Shown here one piece after another: positions 7,634-15,407 of a DNA stretch of 45,814 bases (position 1 is the stretch's first letter; every line of letters starts with the position of its first letter). A program made the translations under genes and the position numbers. Location: the NCBI GenBank assembly GCA_020426845.1, contig JAGQPF010000280.1, positions 1-45,814 of the forward strand, written 5' to 3'. The DNA comes from Planctomycetales bacterium (lineage in GTDB: Bacteria > Planctomycetota > Planctomycetia > Pirellulales > Pirellulaceae). The notes beneath the pieces were generated by a model, which was given only the letters and a program-made list of their open reading frames with translations, searched no databases and was not told where the DNA came from.

Positions 7634-8635
7634 ATGTCCAACCTCAGCGTGACTTGCCCCGCCGTCGACCGACAACAGACCTTCAGCGACAGCGTCTTTC
7701 CCTTCGTCTACTTTTGTGACGGCAGTCCGTCCTTGGAGGATGCCCGGAGTTGGGTCGCCGAGCGACGGGAGCAGCTGCTGGCCGAGGCCACGCAGCACGG
7801 CGCCGTGTTGTTTCGCGGCTTTCCGGTCAACACGGCCGAGGACTTTGACGGCTTCATTAGCGCTCTGGAGCTGCCCAATTTCCCCTACCAGCAGTCGCTC
7901 TCCAACGCCGTGCGCGTGAACCGCACCGAGCGCGTGTTCACGGCCAACGAGGCCCCGCCGGAGGTGAACATCTTTTTGCACCACGAGATGGCCCAGACTC
8001 CGATTTTCCCGCACTACATCATGTTCTTTTGCGAGCAGCCGGCCGAGACCGGCGGCGCCACTCCGATTTGCCGCTCGGACGTGCTGCTCGAGCGACTTGC
8101 CGAACAGCAGCCGCAGTTCGTCGCCGACTGCCTTGCGAAGGGGCTGCGTTACACCAACGTGATGCCCTCCTCGAACGACCCCCAATCCGGCATGGGTCGC
8201 TCGTGGCAAAGCACCCTGGGCGTCACCACTCGCGAAGCGGCCGAACAACGGTTGGCCGAACTGGGGTACCAGGGCGAGTGGATCGAGGGCGGCTGTCTGC
8301 GTGCAACCACGCCAGTGCTGCCGGCGATTCGGGAGGTGGGGGAAGCGACCGGCGAACGAAGAACCTTTTTCAACCAGCTCATCGCGGCGTTCAAGGGCTG
8401 GAGAGACACTCGCAATGATCCGTCCAAGGCGATTTGTCATGGCGACGGCACTCCCTTGGAGCGCGTCGCGGTCGAGCAAGCCTGTGATCTGGCCGACGAG
8501 CTGTCCTTCGACGTGCCCTGGCAGCGAGGCGACGTGGCACTGCTGGACAACTTCATTGCCATGCACGGACGGCGCACGTTCTCCGGCACGCGCAAGGTGC
8601 TTGCCTCGCTGGCGGATGCCCACCGAGTTGGCTGA
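7634..8635 (+). CDS. TauD/TfdA-family Fe(II)/2-oxoglutarate dioxygenase
   Basis: A 333-aa protein, typical length for the family. The iron-binding facial triad is visible as H116-x-E118 in FLHHEMAQTP and a distal histidine in the C-terminal NFIAMHGRRTFSG segment; the arginines of HGRRTFSGTR are placed to bind 2-oxoglutarate. The early segment GAVLFRGFPV is also typical of TauD/TfdA/SyrP-like proteins. It should hydroxylate or otherwise oxidise a small substrate using O2 and 2-oxoglutarate. The HxE (not HxD) arrangement is compatible with hydroxylation rather than halogenation. It is a solitary gene with no sulfonate or siderophore genes nearby, so the substrate is open. Confidence 0.92.
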   Translation: MSNLSVTCPAVDRQQTFSDSVFPFVYFCDGSPSLEDARSWVAERREQLLAEATQHGAVLFRGFPVNTAEDFDGFISALELPNFPYQQSLSNAVRVNRTERVFTANEAPPEVNIFLHHEMAQTPIFPHYIMFFCEQPAETGGATPICRSDVLLERLAEQQPQFVADCLAKGLRYTNVMPSSNDPQSGMGRSWQSTLGVTTREAAEQRLAELGYQGEWIEGGCLRATTPVLPAIREVGEATGERRTFFNQLIAAFKGWRDTRNDPSKAICHGDGTPLERVAVEQACDLADELSFDVPWQRGDVALLDNFIAMHGRRTFSGTRKVLASLADAHRVG

Positions 8636-8998
8636 CTGAGAGTTGGCTGAACGAGTCGGTTGAACGAGTCGGCTGACCAGGCCGATCCATCAGCGCCAAT
8701 CATGCGGCCCGTGCGACCGTTGAAGCCGTCGCCTGCTTGGGGCAATTGTGACGGTTGCGCAACGATTGGTTGTTCCGATTGATCGGGACAGCCCTGTCGT
8801 CTCGGTCGATTCAGTGCTGTTCGTTGCGCCGCGCAAACGCGAATCCACGAAATCCCAGCCCAGAACTGGCGATGATTGGAAGCAGTGCGTTCACTTGTCG
8901 AACGCGCGCCTCGCACGGAATGCGAGGACGGACACTCCCGAGCTGATCACGCTGGGGCTGTTTCCCTGATCACTTGCGCGTCACGGATTGACGAAGTC
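8636..8998. other. Intergenic region with small repeats and a hairpin
   Basis: About 363 bases before the cytochrome gene. 8628-8678 holds a short degenerate tandem repeat (GTTGGCTGA/ACGAGTCG units). 8909-8927 is a perfect hairpin (CCTCGCA, 5-nt loop, TGCGAGG) about 70 bases upstream of the cytochrome start. No gene is recognised. Confidence 0.5.
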
Positions 8999-10963
8999 AT
9001 GGACTCGATGTTGGCAGGATGCCGTTTCCGACTCAGCCGCGCCGCCGCGTGGACTGCACTGGTGGCGAGCGTCCTCGCCAGCGGCTTGGCGTCCGCGACC
9101 CCGCCGCCTGTCCAGCCGCGTCAGATGCCGATGAACCCGGACTATCTCGAGGTCCGGATGCTGATCAATCAAAAGTGCGTCGGCTGCCACCGGCAAGGGT
9201 CGGAAGAACGAGCCGACTTGAGCACGTATGAAGCGCTGCTGGGAGGCGAGGCGGATGGCGACAAAATGATCGTCCCGGGAGATGCCGAGAAGTCGGCGTT
9301 GTTCACCTATGTCGACTGGAACGTCAATGCCGACGAGGACTCGGACGCTGAAGATGAGCCAACGATGCCGTTGGACAAGCACGAGTGGCTCACGTCGGGA
9401 CAGCTGGAGTTGGTGCGACGTTGGATCGACAACGGCGCCCTGGAGTATGTCCTCCCGGAGCATTGCAACATCACGCCGCTGACGGAGCTTGACTATCCGT
9501 CGGCCCGGCAGTGCAAGCAATGCCATCCGAAGCAGTATCGCGAGTGGTCGCGATCGATGCACGCCTATGCCCAGCAGTCGCCGGTCTTTGAGGCGTTCAA
9601 TCTCAGCTTGGTGCAACGGACCTCCGGCACGATCGGCACCTTCTGCAGCCGTTGCCACACGCCCGTTGGCACGGAGTTGGGAGAGAATGAGTCGGTCCGC
9701 AACGTCCACCGCTCGCGATTGTCGCTCGAAGGTGTCACCTGCGTCGTATGCCACCGTCGTGACCTTGGCCTGCACAAGTCCAACGGCCGTGTCTCCATCC
9801 AAAAGGGCGATATCAACTCCGGTTGCATGTACGGGCCGTTTGAGTCGGACATTTCGGGCGACGTCAACGCGCACAAGTCGCAGCGCAGTTCGTATATCCG
9901 CACGTCCCAATTCTGCGGCGAGTGCCATGACGTCACCAGCCCGGAAGGCGTGCGGCTGGAGGAGGCGTTCAGCGAGTGGAACAATAGCCCGGCGGCCAAG
10001 GACGGCATCGCCTGCCACCTATGCCACATGGGGCCGGAGCAAGGCCGGCCGATTGAGCGGCATCATTGGACGCTCGGACGCGCCGCCGAAGTGGACGGCG
10101 TGCCGCCCGAAAAGTTCCCCCTGCGCCGGCTATCCGACCACACTTTTTCGGGACCGGATTACTCGCTGCTGCCCGACACCGAGTTTCCCCGCAAGCTGGA
10201 TTGGATGTACGAAATCGACTATCGCAATCCGGCCTGCCTGACGCCTTACCAACAGAAAACGCTTGAGGAACTGCGGCGCGACAACCGCGAGAACCTTGAG
10301 ATCGCCCGCACGAAGCGGTACGAACTGCTCCGCAACGGCGCCCACCTGTGCGTCAAGGCGCCCGCCGTCGCCACGCATCGCACAATGGATGTGCAAGTCG
10401 CCGTCCAAAGCACCACCGCGGGGCACAGCTTTCCAACGGGATTCACGGCAGAGCGCCAGCTCTGGGTGTCGGTGGAGGCCACGGATGAGAACGGCCGCGT
10501 GCTGTTTCATTCGGGCGACCTGGATCACAACCACGATCTCCGCGATGGCCACAGCCACGAAGTGCTGACCGGACATGCCGTGCACGATCAGTATCTTTTG
10601 AATTTTCAAAACAAGTTTACGATTCAAACCCAAAAGGGCTCGGAACGGTCCGTCGTGCTGTCGGTCAATCGCGACGTCCGTCCGCTGAATATTCTTCGCC
10701 CTGCAACGGGCATTTCCCAGTCATTCGGTCGCCCGTTCACGTTCCGCGTGGCGAAGGCCAGCCTGCCGCCATTGCGATCGATCGGGCGCAAGTACCCGAT
10801 TCCAATTCCCCGCGACAGTCAGATGTGCATGGTGCGCGTGAGGCTCAACTTTCGGCATCTGCCGCCCACGCTGCTGGACCACATCGGCACGCCCCACCTG
10901 AAGCATCAACTTGAGGTGGTCGTGATTGACGAAAAACGCATTGCAGTGCCCATCGCACGATGA
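8999..10963 (+). CDS. Secreted hexaheme c-type cytochrome (PSCyt1-like domain plus multiheme domain)
   Basis: A 654-aa protein from the ATG at 8999, with a signal peptide over about residues 1-33. Six CxxCH heme motifs start at C60, C172, C216, C248, C306 and C339. The first lies in a planctomycete-type cytochrome domain (MLINQKCVGCH, then IVPGDAEKSALF, then a PTMPLDKHEWLT segment). The next five form a compact multiheme block like cytochrome c554-type proteins. The C-terminal half has GHSFPTGFTAERQLWV, a motif seen in many multiheme cytochromes, where histidines may act as distal heme ligands. The predicted role is periplasmic or surface electron transfer. Its stop overlaps the start of the next gene by 4 bases, so the two are probably co-translated. 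Confidence 0.9.
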   Translation: MDSMLAGCRFRLSRAAAWTALVASVLASGLASATPPPVQPRQMPMNPDYLEVRMLINQKCVGCHRQGSEERADLSTYEALLGGEADGDKMIVPGDAEKSALFTYVDWNVNADEDSDAEDEPTMPLDKHEWLTSGQLELVRRWIDNGALEYVLPEHCNITPLTELDYPSARQCKQCHPKQYREWSRSMHAYAQQSPVFEAFNLSLVQRTSGTIGTFCSRCHTPVGTELGENESVRNVHRSRLSLEGVTCVVCHRRDLGLHKSNGRVSIQKGDINSGCMYGPFESDISGDVNAHKSQRSSYIRTSQFCGECHDVTSPEGVRLEEAFSEWNNSPAAKDGIACHLCHMGPEQGRPIERHHWTLGRAAEVDGVPPEKFPLRRLSDHTFSGPDYSLLPDTEFPRKLDWMYEIDYRNPACLTPYQQKTLEELRRDNRENLEIARTKRYELLRNGAHLCVKAPAVATHRTMDVQVAVQSTTAGHSFPTGFTAERQLWVSVEATDENGRVLFHSGDLDHNHDLRDGHSHEVLTGHAVHDQYLLNFQNKFTIQTQKGSERSVVLSVNRDVRPLNILRPATGISQSFGRPFTFRVAKASLPPLRSIGRKYPIPIPRDSQMCMVRVRLNFRHLPPTLLDHIGTPHLKHQLEVVVIDEKRIAVPIAR

Positions 10964-13113
10964 CACATCGCCTCCGCAGCGACCGTGAACAGCGATGGAG
11001 CAAGGACGAGCCCGCCGTGAGCAGATTCGCGTACATCTTGGTGGTGAGCTGGGTGTTGACGCCCTTGGCGTTGGCCGAGGCGCAACAACTTGCGCCGCCC
11101 CCAGCGTCTCGAACGCCCACCGAATACCCGTTGCCCAGCGAGGCGCCAACGGCCGAGATGGGCCTGCTCCCGAAGCTGAACGATGCGTTGTCGACCACTC
11201 GCGCTGCCGACGCTCCCGTAATACAGACACTGCCGCAATCAAGCGGCGCCACGATCGGTCCGGCGCTTCATGCCGCAAACGGATGGTCCCCGGCCTCGAC
11301 AGGGGCGCCTTTGATGGAGGCGGGACCTGCCATGCCGCTACCGGCAGTCGGAACGATCCGCCGCGAAGACTCCAACGCGTACATGGCGAGCCGATTGCTG
11401 TCGGGCAGAGTGAAACGCTCGCAGTCTGACGAGGCGGATGATTTGCCGGAGCCCAAAAAATCGGGCAAGGCGAAGGATGGCGCGACGAAAGACGGCAAGT
11501 CGAAGGACGGCAAGGCCAAGGACGGCGGGGAAGATGCGGACACGCCGAGGCGGGCTCGCGATCACGAGAGCGGCGATGATGACGATGAAGCTCCTCTGGC
11601 GCCCGAAGCGCCGGCGGACGACCTGGACGACGCGGACGACTCCGACGAATCCGGTGACGGCGACCAGAGCGACCAGAGCGACGAGTCCGACGAGTCCGAC
11701 GAGTCGGCTGGCGACTTCCCTCGCCTGCCACCCGATCCCGACAAGAAGGGCAAAGAGCCCCTGCCGCCGCTCGACGAAGAACTGTATGAGCATGGCGGCT
11801 CGTATCTTTACACGCCCGAGGGCGACCGACTGGGCTGGCCCGATGAACATAGCGGCGAGCACTTCGAGGTCCCGCGCCTGCCGGAGAATTATGCTGCCCC
11901 CGAGCCGTTGACGCTGTTCAGCGACTTCCTTGGCGCAGATCCGATCCGGCCAGCGAGACAATTCCGTCTGCCGGGCCACGAAGGCTACGGATTCGAGCCG
12001 CGATTTGTCGGCTACGGCAGCTACTCGGTGTTCTACTCCGACTACCGCCAGAACGGTGTGCGGCGGCAACTTGCCGGCCACACGGCGAATGTTGAGCTCG
12101 ACTTGCGACTGACCGGAACGGAGCGATTTCACGTTCAATTCCGGCCATTCGCCGATGGCAACACCGGCGGGTCGTTCCTGTCGATTTCCCCAAGCGGCGG
12201 CTATGTCGACAACTCGACCTTGGAGCCGACTCGCTATTGGGTGGAGGGCGCCATCGACAGCCTGTTCGGATCGTACCTGAACGACTTCGGGGCGTTTGAC
12301 TACAACTTCGTGCTCGGCAAGTTCCCGTTCCAGTTGCACAACAACTTGCTGATCAACGACGAGATCCTGGGCGTTGTGCTGGCGAAGAACACGATCTACC
12401 TGGGCAATCTGAGCAACCTGAACCTGCAGGCCTTCTACGGATTCAATGACGTGGATGTGTCACCAACGGGCGAGGGGCAGCTGCTGGGTGCGCATGCGTT
12501 GTGGGAATATCGCACGTGGCTGTTCGAGGGGAGCTATGCGTATGTCGACCACGACGTCAATCCGTCCGAGGACGCGAGCTGGGCGGCCTTCAGCGCGACT
12601 CGGTACGCGGGGCCCTGGACCGTCACGGGCCGCTCTCTGTGGAAGTGGGGCGATGATGGCGGCGCGGGCGACGGCACGCTGTTCTCGCTCGAGGCGAACA
12701 AGCTCCGGTACTTCGATCACTGCTGGTTCGGCGTCGAGCACGCCGTGCTGTTCGCCAACGCATTCGCTGCCAGCAGTGGCTGGGAGTCGATCTCGGGAGG
12801 CAACTTCAATCGCATTCGAACGGCCTTTGAGGTCAATCCGCTGACGAGAATCGCCGCGGGCGGTCCGCTGCAGAGCGACACGTTCGGCGTCACCTTGGGG
12901 GCGCAGCTGTTCTTTCATCACGACGACCAGTCGCTGACGCCCGAAGTCGCCTTCGAGGCGCCAACAGGCGATGCGGTGTGGGGCTATGGCATGCGGTACC
13001 AACGCAAGATCGGCGCGCAGTCGGTGTTGGAGGTGCTGACCAACGCCAACTTCTCGGACACCAACATTTTCGATCGCGCCGGGATCCTCGGGCAATTCAC
13101 CATCGTGTTCTGA
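10960..13113 (+). CDS. Outer-membrane beta-barrel protein with charged low-complexity linker
   Basis: A 717-aa protein from the ATG at 10960, which overlaps the cytochrome stop (ATGA). A GTG at 11017 with AAGGA 10 bases upstream would put the hydrophobic signal peptide (FAYILVVSWVLTPLALA) right at the N-terminus and may be the true start. From about residue 165 there is a Lys-Gly-Asp repeat, then an Asp/Glu block, then Asp-Gln-Ser and Asp-Glu-Ser repeats to about 250. From about 350 to the end the pattern is amphipathic beta-strands with aromatic girdles, ending in FTIVF with a terminal Phe, as expected of a barrel. Pairing with a multiheme cytochrome recalls porin-cytochrome conduits. It is not recognisably MtrB-like by eye, and a simple porin is also possible. 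Confidence 0.85.
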   Translation: MTHRLRSDREQRWSKDEPAVSRFAYILVVSWVLTPLALAEAQQLAPPPASRTPTEYPLPSEAPTAEMGLLPKLNDALSTTRAADAPVIQTLPQSSGATIGPALHAANGWSPASTGAPLMEAGPAMPLPAVGTIRREDSNAYMASRLLSGRVKRSQSDEADDLPEPKKSGKAKDGATKDGKSKDGKAKDGGEDADTPRRARDHESGDDDDEAPLAPEAPADDLDDADDSDESGDGDQSDQSDESDESDESAGDFPRLPPDPDKKGKEPLPPLDEELYEHGGSYLYTPEGDRLGWPDEHSGEHFEVPRLPENYAAPEPLTLFSDFLGADPIRPARQFRLPGHEGYGFEPRFVGYGSYSVFYSDYRQNGVRRQLAGHTANVELDLRLTGTERFHVQFRPFADGNTGGSFLSISPSGGYVDNSTLEPTRYWVEGAIDSLFGSYLNDFGAFDYNFVLGKFPFQLHNNLLINDEILGVVLAKNTIYLGNLSNLNLQAFYGFNDVDVSPTGEGQLLGAHALWEYRTWLFEGSYAYVDHDVNPSEDASWAAFSATRYAGPWTVTGRSLWKWGDDGGAGDGTLFSLEANKLRYFDHCWFGVEHAVLFANAFAASSGWESISGGNFNRIRTAFEVNPLTRIAAGGPLQSDTFGVTLGAQLFFHHDDQSLTPEVAFEAPTGDAVWGYGMRYQRKIGAQSVLEVLTNANFSDTNIFDRAGILGQFTIVF

Positions 13114-13266
13114 CAATGCGCCTTGGATGCGCACGCCAGCGAAGACCACCTACGAGGCCGTTGAAACCCATCTGCTCCGGCAATCGAATCAGCACTCTTC
13201 AAGCACCATGAACGCTGTACGCCAGCGGGGTGGATTTCAACAGGCAGCTAACGGGCCAGCGAGACC

Positions 13267-13809
13267 ATGCGATTCACCTCCTTGTTGACGGCCGTCTGCG
13301 CATTGTTCACGGTTTCCGTGATGTTCACCGCCATTGCCGTGTTAGGGTCGTTGAGTCAATCCGCGGACATTCGGTCCGAGGATCTGGAAGCCGGGCGGTT
13401 GTTGCCCATGTTCATGGGGCCGACGTTTTGGAGTCACTATCCCCAAACCCCGCAGGTCCCTCCGCTATCTATCGACTGGAACGCCGGGTGGTTCGCCCTG
13501 GGTGTGGTTGCCTTGGGACTGTTGCTCTCCTGCTCCCGGCTGAGATGTTCAATTCAAACGGTCGCCATCGTCAGCCAGATAGCCGGCGCCATCCCATATG
13601 CGACCGGGGCAATCGTCCTGCGAGCCACCGCTCATTCTCCGGTTGAATCTGGAATCTGGGTCTCGATCATGCTCCACGGAGTGTTGTATTCGTCCTTCGT
13701 CTCCATGGCATGGACGTTGATCGATGTGCTCGCAACGCTGCGGACGCGGTTTCCCATCCGCAACGAGGTGTCCATCTGCATTAGCTCGATGGAAGTGCCG
13801 AATCGGTGA
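13267..13809 (+). CDS. Small integral membrane protein, unknown function
   Basis: A 180-aa predicted membrane protein with four hydrophobic segments (about residues 5-28, 75-90, 97-120 and 128-152). An extracytoplasmic loop of about 45 residues lies between the first two and is rich in Pro, Trp and Tyr (FWSHYPQTPQVPPL). It is not recognised as a family. Base composition is less GC-rich than its neighbours. It sits between the barrel gene and the minus-strand operon. The clear helix pattern supports a real gene, but with no homologue to hand the call is moderate. Confidence 0.5.
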   Translation: MRFTSLLTAVCALFTVSVMFTAIAVLGSLSQSADIRSEDLEAGRLLPMFMGPTFWSHYPQTPQVPPLSIDWNAGWFALGVVALGLLLSCSRLRCSIQTVAIVSQIAGAIPYATGAIVLRATAHSPVESGIWVSIMLHGVLYSSFVSMAWTLIDVLATLRTRFPIRNEVSICISSMEVPNR

Positions 13810-13942
13810 ATGTTGGGTTGCCTTGCGACCGCAAACAACACACCGGTTTGCATCGGCGAGCTTGAGCGGTGGTGACGTCGAAGCCGGGAGCAAGCGCAGC
13901 CAGAGGCCGTCTAACTCGAGCCAGCAACACCGCTACGGGAAT

Positions 13943-15394
13943 TCAGGCCAGGATCCCGCGGACCACATTGCCCTGGCCCGGCTCGACGAGCGCGACGGGC
14001 CGATTGTTTACTTCGTGGTGCAGCGAATCGGCGTCGAGCCCCAGCTGGTGCAGAAGTGTGGCGTGGAAGTCATGCTGAGTGACGATGTCTTCGACCGCGC
14101 GGTGGCCAAATTCGTCTGTGGCGCCGTGGATATGGCCGGCCTTGATGCCGCCTCCGGCCATCCAGATCGAGAACCCCTCGGTGTTGTGGTCGCGGCCGGG
14201 CTTCTTGCCGGCGCCGCGATCCTGAACCACGGGCAGGCGCCCCATCTCTCCGCCCCATTGCACAATCGTTGTGTCCAGCAGCCCTCGCTGTTTGAGATCC
14301 GTGACGAGCGCTGCGCACGGCTTGTCTGTCGCCTGACAACGGCTGGTGAGCGACTCGAAGATGTTTTCGTGCATATCCCAGCCGTAATTCCAGATCTGCA
14401 CGAATCGCACGCCGCGCTCGACCAATCGCCGAGCGAGCAAGCAGGCATCCGCCATCTGCTGAGTGACGGGGTCGTCCGCTCCGTACAGGTCGCGAGTCAG
14501 CCGTGATTCTCGAGTTAAATCCAACGCTTCGTTGGCCGACGTCTGCATCCGCGCCGCAAGCTCGTAACTGGCGATCCTTGCCTCAAGATCATGCTCGCCG
14601 GGATGGCGACGCAGATGCTCGCGATTGAGCTGCGTCATCAGCTCAAGCTGTCTTGTCTGGGGGCGCCCTCGCAGCGTAGCGGACGGGTTGAGGTTTGCGA
14701 TCCGCGGCTCGTTCTCGCGAACGATTGTGCCCTGGTAGATCGACGGCAGTTGGCGGCTGTCCCAAAACGGCGAACCGGGCGGGTTCTTCCGCAGGATCAG
14801 CGCGACAAAGGCGGGCAGCTCGCGCGTCTCGGCGCCGAGTCCGTAGACAATCCAGCTGCCCAGCGATGGCCAGCCTTCGCGGCCGCGCCCGGTCGTCAAC
14901 GCTCGCATGCCCGCCACGTGATTGCGAATATTCGGCAGGTGCATCGACCGCACCAGCGTGACGTCGTCAACGATGTCTCCGAAACACGGCAGCAGCTCCC
15001 GGTTGATCTCAACGCCTGCCTCGCCGCAGCGCTCAAACTTCCAGGGGCTAGGCATCACGATCGAGGTCGCCTGCCCCGCGTTGTCGTACTTGATATCGCT
15101 GCCGGGAAACTTCTGCCCGGCATACTTGTCGAGCGTCGGCTTGGGGTCAAACAGATCCAAGTGGCTCGGTCCGCCGCCGGTGAAAACCGAGATCATCGCC
15201 TTGGCGGCCGGCTCGCGGGCCGGCGCTTTGGGCAACAAGTCGTACTGCACCGGGGCCAGTGCGGGCTTGTTGGGGCCCGCCGCCGTGGCCTCGTCGGCCA
15301 GCAGCGACGCCAAGCCCAACGACGACAGGCCGAGCGCGTTTTGGGCCAGCCAATGGCGGCGGCTGGGCAGGTCCGAAGTGTGCGAGATTTGCAT
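13943..15394 (-). CDS. DUF1501 domain protein (operon partner of the DUF1549/DUF1553 protein)
   Basis: A 483-aa protein from the ATG at 15394. A Tat-like leader is present (SRRHWLAQNALGLSSLGLASLL, about residues 11-32, second Arg-Arg context weaker than usual). DUF1501 hallmarks are ISVFTGGGPSHLDLFDPKP, the NHVAGMRALTTGR segment, NYGWDMHENIF, GGEMGRLP and a GRDHN segment. It begins 13 bases after the stop of the PSCyt1/DUF1549/DUF1553 gene, the usual partner order in Planctomycetes. The pair is thought to act at the cell surface, possibly in polysaccharide degradation or binding, but no activity is proven. It differs clearly from the 217-1602 paralogue, so the two are not recent duplicates. 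Confidence 0.95.
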   Translation of the reverse strand: MQISHTSDLPSRRHWLAQNALGLSSLGLASLLADEATAAGPNKPALAPVQYDLLPKAPAREPAAKAMISVFTGGGPSHLDLFDPKPTLDKYAGQKFPGSDIKYDNAGQATSIVMPSPWKFERCGEAGVEINRELLPCFGDIVDDVTLVRSMHLPNIRNHVAGMRALTTGRGREGWPSLGSWIVYGLGAETRELPAFVALILRKNPPGSPFWDSRQLPSIYQGTIVRENEPRIANLNPSATLRGRPQTRQLELMTQLNREHLRRHPGEHDLEARIASYELAARMQTSANEALDLTRESRLTRDLYGADDPVTQQMADACLLARRLVERGVRFVQIWNYGWDMHENIFESLTSRCQATDKPCAALVTDLKQRGLLDTTIVQWGGEMGRLPVVQDRGAGKKPGRDHNTEGFSIWMAGGGIKAGHIHGATDEFGHRAVEDIVTQHDFHATLLHQLGLDADSLHHEVNNRPVALVEPGQGNVVRGILA

Positions 15395-15407
15395 GGCAGC
15401 GCTCTGC

